Position numbers and translations under genes: made by a program
Assembly (NCBI RefSeq): GCF_004919105.1
Contig: NZ_STGK01000012.1
Span: 83,903-147,902, forward strand
Direction of reading: 5' to 3'
Length of the DNA: 64,000 nt
DNA from: Nocardioides sp. GY 10113
GTDB taxonomy: Bacteria > Actinomycetota > Actinomycetes > Propionibacteriales > Nocardioidaceae
The notes under the pieces: model-generated
Told to the model about the DNA's origin: nothing
Databases searched by the model: none
The model's input: only the letters and a program-made list of their open reading frames with translations
Part shown: piece after piece, positions 45,613 through 53,281 of the stretch
Layout of the letters: each line of letters starts with the position of its first letter
Position numbering within the stretch: the first letter of the stretch is position 1

Positions 45613-46508
45613 CGATCGACATCAAGTCCATGGGCTACGTCCGCGTGGCCAGCACCGACCCCGAGGCCTGGCGGACCTTCGCCGGCAAGGTGCTCGGCCT
45701 GGCCGAGGGGCGCGGTCCGAACCCGGCCCACCAGTACTGGCGGATCGACGAGGTCTCGGCGCGGCTCGTCGTGGTCCCCGCCGACGTGGACGGCCTGGAG
45801 TGCTGTGGCTGGGAGCTCGCCGACCACCAGGCCCTGCAGGCGGCCCGCGAGCACCTGACGAAGGCCGGCGTGGAGTTCGAGGAGGGCACCCGCGAGGAGC
45901 TCGACGAGCGTCGCGTGCAGGAGATGATCCGGTTCCGCGACCCGTGGGACAACGTCTTCGAGCTGTTCCACGGGATCACCTACGAGTCGCGGCCGGTCGT
46001 GCCGCCGTACGGCGCCCGGTTCGTGACCGGCGACCAGGGCATGGGACACATCGTGATCCCCGTGCTCGACGACGTGGAGGCGCTGCGGTTCTACACCGAG
46101 GTGCTCGGATTCCGGCTGCGCGACTCGATGAGCATGCCCGGCGAGTTCGTCGGCAAGGAGCCCGGCAGCAAGATCTGGCTGCGGTTCCTCGGCGTCAACC
46201 CGCGGCACCACTCGCTCGCGTTCCTGCCGATGCCGAACCCGTCCAAGTGCGTGCACATCATGCTCGAGGTGGACGAGCTGGACCACGTGGGTCGCGCGCT
46301 GGAGCGGGTGCGCAAGCACAAGGCCCCGCTCTCGGCGACCCTGGGCCGCCACATGAACGACGAGATGATCTCGTTCTACGTGAGGTCGCCCGGCGGGTTC
46401 GACGTCGAGTTCGGCACCGAGGGCCTGCGCGTGGACGACGACCGCTGGGTCGCCCGTGAGTCCACCGCGGTCTCCTACTGGGGACACGACTTCGGTGGCG
46501 GGGCCTGA
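45609..46508 (+). CDS. hsaC: Extradiol dioxygenase HsaC
   Basis: Fe(II) type I extradiol dioxygenase of 299 aa that cleaves ring A of 3,4-DHSA. Two vicinal-oxygen-chelate domains: the N-terminal one starts MGYVRVASTD and the C-terminal one carries the metal ligands H147 (MGHIVIP), H216 (CVHIML) and E267 (DVEFG). GTG 45609 overlaps the hsaD stop. The length matches mycobacterial HsaC. Confidence 0.95.
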   Translation: MTIDIKSMGYVRVASTDPEAWRTFAGKVLGLAEGRGPNPAHQYWRIDEVSARLVVVPADVDGLECCGWELADHQALQAAREHLTKAGVEFEEGTREELDERRVQEMIRFRDPWDNVFELFHGITYESRPVVPPYGARFVTGDQGMGHIVIPVLDDVEALRFYTEVLGFRLRDSMSMPGEFVGKEPGSKIWLRFLGVNPRHHSLAFLPMPNPSKCVHIMLEVDELDHVGRALERVRKHKAPLSATLGRHMNDEMISFYVRSPGGFDVEFGTEGLRVDDDRWVARESTAVSYWGHDFGGGA

Positions 46509-46542
46509 CGCGGGCGGGGACGGGATCACTACCGTGGGTGCC

Positions 46543-47193
46543 GTGCCCGTCGATCCGACTCCCGAGCTCCCCGAGGGGATGAGCCCGGACGCCCGCGCCA
46601 CCTGGCCGCCGTCGACGCTGATCGACTCCTGGCTCGGCGACGCCGAGGTCGACTTCGAGTTCCGTCCCGGCGAGGAGGTGGTCGTCCACGACGACCCCGA
46701 GGCGAAGGCCGCGGCGCGGCGGTTCCGCGACGTGCTCGGCTGCTTCGCCTCCGGGATCACCGTGATCACGACGATGTCGGGGGACCAGCCGGTCGGGATG
46801 ACCTGCCAGTCGTTCTCCAGTGTCTCCCTCGACCCGCCGCTGGTGATGTTCATCCCGGCCAAGACCTCCCGCGCCTGGCCGCTGATCCAGCGCTCGGGCA
46901 GGTTCTGCGTCAACGTGCTCGCCGCCGACCAGGAGCACCTCTCCGCGGCGATGGCCACCCGCGGCATCGACAAGTTCGAGGGCGTCTCGTGGGCGCCCGC
47001 GGCGGCGACCGGGTCGCCGGTGCTCGACGGCACGCTCGCCCACCTGGACTGCACGATCCACACCGTGCACGAGGCCGGCGACCACTACCTGGTGGTGGGC
47101 CGCGTCCAGCACCTCGAGGTGCACGCCGAGGACGCCCCGGTGAACGAGCCGCTGCTCTACTTCAAGGGCCGCTACCGCACCACCGACGGCTGA
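46543..47193 (+). CDS. hsaB: Flavin reductase HsaB (3-HSA hydroxylase reductase)
   Basis: Flavin reductase of 216 aa supplying FMNH2 to HsaA. The flavin reductase domain begins FRDVLGCFASGITVITT and continues through GMTCQSFSSVSLDPPLVMF and RFCVNVL. The ~70-residue N-terminal extension (SPDARATWPPSTLIDSWLGD) is longer than in mycobacteria. GTG 46543 lies 7 nt after TACCGT (46530-46535), suggesting an internal leaderless promoter in addition to the operon promoter. GTG 46495 or 46534 are alternative starts. Confidence 0.88.
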   Translation: MPVDPTPELPEGMSPDARATWPPSTLIDSWLGDAEVDFEFRPGEEVVVHDDPEAKAAARRFRDVLGCFASGITVITTMSGDQPVGMTCQSFSSVSLDPPLVMFIPAKTSRAWPLIQRSGRFCVNVLAADQEHLSAAMATRGIDKFEGVSWAPAAATGSPVLDGTLAHLDCTIHTVHEAGDHYLVVGRVQHLEVHAEDAPVNEPLLYFKGRYRTTDG

Positions 47194-47194
47194 C

Positions 47195-47244
47195 CCGGGA
47201 GCCACCGATGCGCCGCGCGCCGGCCGGGCGTCGGTGGCTCCCGG
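47195..47244. terminator. Strong terminator hairpin after hsaB
   Basis: Perfect 14-bp arms CCGGGAGCCACCGA (47195-47208) and TCGGTGGCTCCCGG (47231-47244), starting just after the hsaB stop codon. No T tract follows. It marks the end of the hsaADCB operon. Confidence 0.8.
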
Positions 47245-47267
47245 CTCGGCCCGAATCCGGGCCGAGC
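47244..47267. terminator. Second hairpin directly abutting the hsa terminator
   Basis: Ten paired bases GCTCGGCCCG / CGGGCCGAGC around the loop AATC. It shares one base with the preceding stem, giving a double terminator before the protease gene. Confidence 0.6.
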
Positions 47268-47315
47268 AGCCGCAGCCCCTCGTGACCCGGGGGGCTCTCG
47301 TGCGTTAATGCGAGT

Positions 47316-48389
47316 GTGAACTCGGTCACCCCTCGGCGGTGGGGGCGCGGTGTCCGCGGCCTCCAGTTGATGGTCCTGCTGGTGGCGCTCGGCCTCGCGG
47401 TCGGGCTCCTCGGCGGACCCGCGGCCTCGGCGCCGGCGACGGCGCGGGCTGGCCCGGGCGACGGCACGGGGGGCGACGCATCTCCGATCCGGGTGCTCGA
47501 CCGTCCGACGGCCACGCGCCCAGCGGCGGCGCGCCGCTACTGGACCGCCGAGCGGATGGCCGCGGCCATCCCGCTCGACCTGGTGGCGAGTCCCGGGACC
47601 GCGAGCGACGCCGCGGTGTCGCCGCGGCGGTCGGCAGGACGACTCGAGGCGAGCGCACCGCGTCGCGCCGCGGTGGCCGCTGACGCCTCGGTCCCGGTGC
47701 CGCGGTGGGTCGGCAAGCTCTTCTTCCGTGACGGGAGCGCCGACTACTCCTGCAGCGCGGCCGCGCTCCGCAACGGCGCCCGCAACCAGGTGCTGACCGC
47801 CGGCCACTGCGTGCACACCGGTCCCAACCCCTCCGGCATCCCGATCGTGGGCGGCCTGCTGGACGAGCCGCGCTTCTACTCCGACTGGGTCTTCGTGCCT
47901 CGCTACCGCAACGGCCGCGCGCCGTTCGGCCGCTGGGCCGCCCGCACCGCGTACGTCACCGCCGGTTGGGCCGAGCAGGAGGACTACGCCGAGGACCAGG
48001 GCGTGGTCGTGCTGCGCCGGCGCGACGGGAAGCGGATCGTCGGCGCCGTCGGTGGCGGGCGGGTCAGCATCGGCCTCGCGCCCCGGCAGCGGCGGGTGCG
48101 GATCTGGGGGTGGCCGGCCGCCGCCCCGTTCGACGGGCAGAAGGCGTGGCGCTGCGACGGCCGCACCCGACGCACGAACAACGCGGGTGCCGTCGGGGAC
48201 GCGATCCTGCCGTGCACGATGACCGCCGGCGCCAGCGGCGGTCCGTGGATGGTCCGGCCGAAGAGGAAGGCGAAGGTCGGGCCGATCTGGGCGGTCACGT
48301 CCCGGGGACTCACCACCCGGCCACGGCTGATCGCCCAGCCGTTGGGGGAGCCGGTGCGCCGGCTGATCCGCGCCGCCGCCAGCGGCTGA
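47316..48389 (+). CDS. Exported trypsin-like serine protease
   Basis: Protease of 357 aa. A signal or anchor segment (LQLMVLLVALGLAVGLLGG) is followed by a disordered ~90-residue pro-region and a chymotrypsin-fold domain. The triad is H164 (LTAGHCV), D227 (EDQGVVVL) and S307 (TAGASGGPW), with Cys pairs at C146/C165 and C280/C300. GTG 47316 is chosen; there is no Shine-Dalgarno. It lies between the hsa terminators and convergent fadE33, and shows no link to steroid metabolism. Confidence 0.85.
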   Translation: MNSVTPRRWGRGVRGLQLMVLLVALGLAVGLLGGPAASAPATARAGPGDGTGGDASPIRVLDRPTATRPAAARRYWTAERMAAAIPLDLVASPGTASDAAVSPRRSAGRLEASAPRRAAVAADASVPVPRWVGKLFFRDGSADYSCSAAALRNGARNQVLTAGHCVHTGPNPSGIPIVGGLLDEPRFYSDWVFVPRYRNGRAPFGRWAARTAYVTAGWAEQEDYAEDQGVVVLRRRDGKRIVGAVGGGRVSIGLAPRQRRVRIWGWPAAAPFDGQKAWRCDGRTRRTNNAGAVGDAILPCTMTAGASGGPWMVRPKRKAKVGPIWAVTSRGLTTRPRLIAQPLGEPVRRLIRAAASG

Positions 48390-48396
48390 CCCCTCG

Positions 48397-48490
48397 CTGG
48401 TCGAGGTGCCGGCGAAGCGAGCCTCGATGCCGCGTCCGCGGGTGCGGTGGCGGCGAGGCTCGGCCGCGGGCGGCCCCGCACCTCAACCAG
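48397..48490. repeat. REP-like element between convergent protease and fadE33
   Basis: Ends CTGGTCGAGGTGC (48398-48410) and GCACCTCAACCAG (48478-48490) are inverted with 12 of 13 positions paired. The interior holds GGCGAAGCGAGCCTCG and CGAGGCTCGGCCGCG. Likely a bidirectional terminator derived from the dispersed family. Confidence 0.65.
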
Positions 48491-48497
48491 TCGAGCG

Positions 48498-49490
48498 TCA
48501 GAGGGTCACGGCGGCCCGGTGCTGGTGCGGCGCGCCGGCGAGCTGGCTCAGCGCGTGCGCGCGCTTGAACCACAGGTGCGCGTCGTGCTCCCAGGTGATC
48601 GCGATGCCGCCGTGCAGCTGGATCGCCTCGCCGGTCACCAGCTGGGCCGCCTCGACGGCATAGGACGCGGCGGTGTGCACGAGCGAGGCCACCTCCTCCC
48701 CGTCGGCGGCGGGGTCGCCGAGCGCGTAGGAGGCCGCCCACGAGGCGGATCGCGCGATCTCGGTGCGCACCAACAGGTCGGCCGCGCGGTGCTTGAGGGC
48801 CTGGAACGAGCCGATCGGACGCCCGAACTGCTCCCGCGTCCGGAGGTAGGCGACCGTCTCGTCCAGGGCGCGCTGGGCGACCCCGACCGCGAGGGCGGCC
48901 ACGCCCGCGGCCGCGACCAGGTCGGCGCGCGCGGCGGCGCTGACGCCGTCGCCGATCACGGCGCTGGTGGCGCCGGCGAGGTCGACGAGCCCGAGCCGGA
49001 TGGTCTGGTCCATCGACTCCGCCCAGGTCACCTCGGCGCCGGTCACCTCGACCAGGTCGTCGCCGACGATCGCCAGCACGATCGCGGCCCGGTCCGCGTC
49101 CAGCGCCGGCCGGCCGTCGCGCACCAGGGTGCCGATCTCACCCGCGGCGAGCCGGGGCAGCAGGCGTCCGCGGGCCTCCTCGGTGCCGCCGGCCAGCAGC
49201 GCCGACGTGGCGAGCGTGGTGCCCAGCAGCGGGCTCGGGGTCACCGAGGCGCCGAGCTCCTCGAGGACCACCGCGGTCTCGAAGAACGACGCCCCGACGC
49301 CGTCGTACTCCTCCGGGACGGCGAGCGCGGCGACGCCGATCTGCTCGGCGAGCGTCGCCCACAGCGCCGGGTCGTAGCCGGCGGCGGAGTCCGCCGCGGC
49401 GCGGACCGCGGCGGAGTCCGAGCGCTTGTCGAGCAGCGTCCGCACCGTGCTGGCCAGCTCGCGCTGCTCGGCGTCGAGGGCGAACTCCAT
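48498..49490 (-). CDS. fadE33: Acyl-CoA dehydrogenase family protein FadE33-like
   Basis: Acyl-CoA dehydrogenase-fold protein of 330 aa with helical N-domain (LDAEQRELASTVRTLLDKR), LAVPEEYDGVGASFFETAVVLEELG, REQFGRPIGSFQALKHRAADLL and the C-terminal QLHGGIAITWEHDAHLWFKRAHAL. Short for a self-sufficient enzyme, as FadE33 is. Likely acts with FadE31/FadE32 in HIP (C/D ring) degradation. It is last in fadD3-fadE31-fadE32-fadE33 and overlaps fadE32. Confidence 0.88.
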   Translation of the reverse strand: MEFALDAEQRELASTVRTLLDKRSDSAAVRAAADSAAGYDPALWATLAEQIGVAALAVPEEYDGVGASFFETAVVLEELGASVTPSPLLGTTLATSALLAGGTEEARGRLLPRLAAGEIGTLVRDGRPALDADRAAIVLAIVGDDLVEVTGAEVTWAESMDQTIRLGLVDLAGATSAVIGDGVSAAARADLVAAAGVAALAVGVAQRALDETVAYLRTREQFGRPIGSFQALKHRAADLLVRTEIARSASWAASYALGDPAADGEEVASLVHTAASYAVEAAQLVTGEAIQLHGGIAITWEHDAHLWFKRAHALSQLAGAPHQHRAAVTL

Positions 49491-50461
49491 CAGCGACCAC
49501 CCCGGCCCGGCGCGGCGAGCAGCGACGTCAGGATCCGCTCACGGTGGAACGACGGCGTGCCCCAGGCGCCCACGAGCGCACGGATCTTGGTGATCCAGAC
49601 GCTCAGGTCGAACTCGCTGGTGTAGCCGATCGCCCCGTGCACCTGGAGGCCGGTGCGGGAGGCGAGGTACGCCGCGTCCGCGCAGGCGACCTTCGCCGCC
49701 GAGACGGCCCGGGCGCGGTCGGGGCCGTCCGCGGCCAGCGCGGCGCCGGCCACCAGCGGGCGGGCGAAGTCCAGCGCGATCCGCACGTCCGCCAGGTGGT
49801 GCTTGATCGCCTGGTAGGAACCGATCTCGCGGCCGAACTGGCGACGCTGCTTGACGTAGGCCACCGAGTCGGCGAGCACCCGCTCCCCGGCGCCGAGCAG
49901 CTGCGCCGCGGTCGCCAGTGCCGCCAGGTCGAAGGCCTCCTCGGCGCGCGCGGCTGCCACCCGGACCTCGGTCGGGTCGAGCCGGAAGAGCCGCCGGCTG
50001 CCGTCGACGGAGGCCTGCGCCTCGGCGGCGGTGGCCTCGCGAAGCCCGTCAGGGGCGGCGAGGTAGGCGCGCTCGGCCACGTCGGCGTCGAGGCCGTACG
50101 GCGTCCACGGGGCGACGGCGACCGTCGCCACGGCGCCGGCGGCGACCGCCTCGCGGTCCTCGCCCTCCAACGCCGTGGCCAGGTAGGCGGCCGACTCGAC
50201 CCACGGGCCGGGCACGGCGTGCCGGCCGAGCACCTCGAAGGCCACGACCAGCTCGACGGCGCTCGCGCCCATCCCGCCGGCCTCCTCGGGGACGACGAGG
50301 GCGTTGACGCCCTGGTCCGCGATCCGCTTCCAGAGCGCGAGGCCGGGCGTGGCGTCGCCAGCGGCCCAGGCCCGGGCCGCGCCGACCGGTGCGCTGCCCG
50401 CGACCAGTCCGTCGAGCGCGGCGGCGAAGTCGCGCTGGTCCTCGGTGAGCTCGAACCTCAT
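49490..50461 (-). CDS. fadE32: Acyl-CoA dehydrogenase family protein FadE32-like
   Basis: Protein of 323 aa: MRFELTEDQRDFAAALDGLVAG, ALVVPEEAGGMGASAVELVVAFEVLG, KQRRQFGREIGSYQAIKHHLADV, TGLQVHGAIGYTSEFDLSVWITKIRAL. Short paired-subunit type. ATG 50461 overlaps the fadE31 stop (ATGA); its own stop overlaps fadE33. Gene order equals the mycobacterial KstR2 regulon (Rv3561-Rv3564). Confidence 0.88.
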   Translation of the reverse strand: MRFELTEDQRDFAAALDGLVAGSAPVGAARAWAAGDATPGLALWKRIADQGVNALVVPEEAGGMGASAVELVVAFEVLGRHAVPGPWVESAAYLATALEGEDREAVAAGAVATVAVAPWTPYGLDADVAERAYLAAPDGLREATAAEAQASVDGSRRLFRLDPTEVRVAAARAEEAFDLAALATAAQLLGAGERVLADSVAYVKQRRQFGREIGSYQAIKHHLADVRIALDFARPLVAGAALAADGPDRARAVSAAKVACADAAYLASRTGLQVHGAIGYTSEFDLSVWITKIRALVGAWGTPSFHRERILTSLLAAPGRGGR

Positions 50462-51630
50462 CGAGCGGCTCCCTTCGTCTCGCCCTTGGGCTCACGCGGC
50501 AGGCCGAGGATGCGCTCGGCCACGATGTTGCGCTGGATCTCGTTGGTGCCGGCGTAGATCGGCCCGGACAGCGAGAAGGTGTAACCGTCGAGCCAGCGGG
50601 ACGCCACCTCGGCCTCCGGGCCGAGCAGGTCCAGCGCGGTCTCGTGCAGGGCGACGTCCAGCTCGCTCCACCAGACCTTGTTGACCGACCCGGCGGCGCC
50701 GATGTCGCCGCCGTCGGCCAACGTGGTCACGGTGCCCCAGGTGTAGAGGCGGTAGGCCTCGGCCTTGATCCAGGCGTCCGTCACGCGGTCCGCGAGACGG
50801 GCCGCGCCCGGCTCGTCGGCGTGGTCGGCGTACAGGTCGAGCAGGCGGTCGGCGGCGGCGGTGAACCGGCCGGGGGAGCGCAGCGACAGGCCGCGCTCGT
50901 TGCCGGCGGTGCTCATCGCGACCCGCCAGCCGTCCCCCGGGGCGCCGAGCACGTCGGCGTCGGGCACGAAGACCTCGTCGAAGAAGACCTCCGCGAAGCC
51001 GGCCTCGCCGTCCAGCTGGGCGATCGGGCGGACCGTGATCCCCTCGGCGTCGAGCGGGAACAGGAAGTAGGTCAGCCCCCGGTGTCGCTCGGCCTGCGGG
51101 TCGGAGCGGAACAGGCCGAAGCCCCAGTGGGCCAGCGCGGCCCGCGAGGACCAGGTCTTCTGCCCGTTCAGGACCCAGCCGCCGCGCTGGTCGTCGCGGC
51201 GCGCGGTCGACTTGAGGGAGGCCAGGTCGGAGCCGGCCTCCGGCTCGGACCAGCACTGCGCCCAGATCCGCTCGCCGGTCGCCATCGTGGGCAGGAAGCG
51301 GTCCTGCTGCTCGGGGGTGCCGTGCTCGAAGAGGATCGGGGCGAGCAGGAAGATCCCGTTCTGGGAGACCCGCCCCGGGGCTCCGGCGCGGTAGTACTCC
51401 TCCTCGAAGATCACCCACTCCACCAGGGAGGCCTCGCGGCCGTGGTACTCCCGCGGCCAGGAGACGACCGACCACCGGTCGGCGGCCAGCCGGGCCTCCC
51501 ATTCCTGGTGCAGCGCCCAGCCCTCGGGGGTGTCCATCGAGGGCAGCGGCTCGGCCGGCACGTTGGCGGCCAGCCAGGCCCGCGCCTCGGCCTTGAAGGC
51601 CAGCTCGGCCGGGGACAGCGTCAGATCCAT
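50458..51630 (-). CDS. fadE31: Acyl-CoA dehydrogenase FadE31-like
   Basis: Full-length acyl-CoA dehydrogenase of 390 aa with WPREYHGREASLVEWVIFEEEYYRAGAP, WAQCWSEPEAGSDLASLKST, NGQKTWSSRAALAHWGFGLFR and the ending GPIYAGTNEIQRNIVAERILGLPREPKGE. ATG 51630 follows AAGGAG by 6 nt. It is separated from fadD3 by 45 bp holding a REP-like element. Probable role: dehydrogenation of a HIP-CoA intermediate. Confidence 0.9.
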   Translation of the reverse strand: MDLTLSPAELAFKAEARAWLAANVPAEPLPSMDTPEGWALHQEWEARLAADRWSVVSWPREYHGREASLVEWVIFEEEYYRAGAPGRVSQNGIFLLAPILFEHGTPEQQDRFLPTMATGERIWAQCWSEPEAGSDLASLKSTARRDDQRGGWVLNGQKTWSSRAALAHWGFGLFRSDPQAERHRGLTYFLFPLDAEGITVRPIAQLDGEAGFAEVFFDEVFVPDADVLGAPGDGWRVAMSTAGNERGLSLRSPGRFTAAADRLLDLYADHADEPGAARLADRVTDAWIKAEAYRLYTWGTVTTLADGGDIGAAGSVNKVWWSELDVALHETALDLLGPEAEVASRWLDGYTFSLSGPIYAGTNEIQRNIVAERILGLPREPKGETKGAAR

Positions 51631-51643
51631 TGCATCTCCTTCT

Positions 51644-51684
51644 GAGGTGGTGTCGAGGCTCGCTTCGCTCGCACCTCAACCACC
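51644..51684. repeat. REP-like element between fadD3 and fadE31
   Basis: GAGGTGGTGTCGAGGCTCGC - TTCG - CTCGCACCTCAACCACC, with GGTGGT/ACCACC outer arms. Matches in reverse complement the copy at 55909-55947. It lies inside an operon, so it may modulate mRNA stability and not end transcription. Confidence 0.65.
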
Positions 51685-53229
51685 GGTCCTCAGCTCGTTC
51701 TTGAGCACCTTGCCCCCGAGGTTGCGGGGGAGGGCGTCGACCTTCGCCACGCTGCGCGGCACCTTGAAGTTGGCCAGCCGGTCCTTCGCGAACGCGATCA
51801 CCGCCTCGGGCGTGGCCGAGCCGACGACGTACGCCTTGCCGACCTCGCCCATGCGTTCGTCGGGAACCCCGACCACGGCGACGTCGTCGACGCCGTCGAG
51901 GCGCAGCAGGGCCTGCTCCACCTCGGCGGGATAGACGTTGAACCCGCCGCAGATGTACATGTCCTTGAGCCGGTCGGTGATCCGCAGGTTGCCGGCCCCG
52001 TCGAGCGTGCCGACGTCGCCGGTGTGCAGCCAGCCGTCGGCGTCGATCGCGGCGGCGGTGGCCTCGGGGTCGTCCAGGTAGCCGAGCATCACGAAGTCGC
52101 CGCGGACCAGCAGCTCGCCGGCGCCGGTCTCGTCGGGCGCGTCGATCCGGGTCTCCATGCCCGGCACGGCGCGGCCGCAGGTGGTGGCGACCAGCTCGGC
52201 GTCGTCGCCGTCGCGGGCCATCGTCACCACGACGGCCTCGGTCATCCCGAACGCGGTCACCACCTGGTCGATCCCCAGGCCCTCGGGGGCGGCGGCGCGC
52301 ATCCGCTCGATCAGCACCACCGGTACGACGGCTGCGCCCGTGACCGCCAGCCGCAGCGACGAGAGGTCGTGCTCGCCGCGGTGCGGCGCGGTGAGCAGGG
52401 ACTGGTAGATCGTCGGCGCCCCCGGGATCACCGAGATCCGCTCGGACTCGATCAGGGCCAGCGTGCGGTCGAGGTCGAAGGTGGCCACCGGGTAGAGCGT
52501 GGCGCCGGTGGTCAGGCCGGTGACGATGCCGACCTTGTAGCCGAAGGAGTGGAAGAAGGGGCTGATCACCAGGTAGCGGTCCGCCGCGGTGACGCCGCCC
52601 AGCTCGCCCCAGGTCCGGGCCACGCCGACCGTCTGCCGGTGCGCGGTCATCGCGCCCTTGGGTCGGCCGGTGGTGCCGGAGGTGAAGAGGATGTCGGCGA
52701 TGTCGTCGCCGGTGACGGCGTCGGCGCGGGCCTCGATCGCGGCCTCCTCGACCGCCTGGCCGCGCAGGACCAGGGTGTCCAGCTCGGCGAGGTCGAGGAT
52801 CTCGGCGACGGCGGGCAGGTCGGAGGCGGCGCGCAGCTCGGCGATCTGGTGCCGGGCGAGGAAGCCGTCGGCGACCACCACGAGCCGGGCGCCGGAGCGG
52901 TCGACGATGTCGGCGGCCTCGTGGCCGGTGTAGCGGGAGTTGAGCGGCACCAGGGTGCCGCCGGCGTAGGTGACCGCGAGTGCGGCGACCACCCAGTCGA
53001 TGCTGTTCGGCGCCCAGAGGCAGACCCGGTCGCCCGGCTGGAGCCCCGCGGCGACGTAGCCCCGGGCGACGCCGCGCACCTGGTCGAGCATCCCGCTGAA
53101 CGAGACGGTGCGCTCACCGTCCACGTAGGCGGGATGGTCCGCGTAGGTCGCGGCCGCTGCGCGCAGCGCGGCCGGGATCGTCTCCGGGAGCGCCGTCGCG
53201 CCCGGCCCCGCGGGTCTCGTCTCGGTCAT
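51676..53229 (-). CDS. fadD3: Acyl-CoA synthetase FadD3-like (HIP-CoA ligase)
   Basis: AMP-forming ligase of 517 aa that activates the C/D-ring propionate HIP with CoA, producing the proposed KstR2 effector. P-loop ILFTSGTTGRPKGAM, GMTEAVV, DGWLHTGDVGTLD, GGFNVYPAEVEQALL and the C-terminal catalytic Lys in NLGGKVLKNELR are present. ATG 53229 follows GGAGGAGA. Divergent from fadE30 across the KstR2-type palindrome, as in mycobacteria. Confidence 0.92.
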   Translation of the reverse strand: MTETRPAGPGATALPETIPAALRAAAATYADHPAYVDGERTVSFSGMLDQVRGVARGYVAAGLQPGDRVCLWAPNSIDWVVAALAVTYAGGTLVPLNSRYTGHEAADIVDRSGARLVVVADGFLARHQIAELRAASDLPAVAEILDLAELDTLVLRGQAVEEAAIEARADAVTGDDIADILFTSGTTGRPKGAMTAHRQTVGVARTWGELGGVTAADRYLVISPFFHSFGYKVGIVTGLTTGATLYPVATFDLDRTLALIESERISVIPGAPTIYQSLLTAPHRGEHDLSSLRLAVTGAAVVPVVLIERMRAAAPEGLGIDQVVTAFGMTEAVVVTMARDGDDAELVATTCGRAVPGMETRIDAPDETGAGELLVRGDFVMLGYLDDPEATAAAIDADGWLHTGDVGTLDGAGNLRITDRLKDMYICGGFNVYPAEVEQALLRLDGVDDVAVVGVPDERMGEVGKAYVVGSATPEAVIAFAKDRLANFKVPRSVAKVDALPRNLGGKVLKNELRTGG

Positions 53230-53249
53230 CCACTCTCCTCCGGCATCTG

Positions 53250-53273
53250 CCTACCAAGCATTTGCTTGGTAGG
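53250..53273. promoter_or_regulatory. KstR2-type operator between fadD3 and fadE30
   Basis: Perfect 11-bp arms CCTACCAAGCA and TGCTTGGTAGG separated by TT. The AnCAAG/CTTGnT half-sites described for mycobacterial KstR2 are present but separated by six bases; I recall two in the published consensus. The rightward -10 TAGGGT (53270-53275) overlaps the right arm, 6 nt before fadE30 GTG 53282. Confidence 0.82.
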
Positions 53274-53281
53274 GTAGCACC

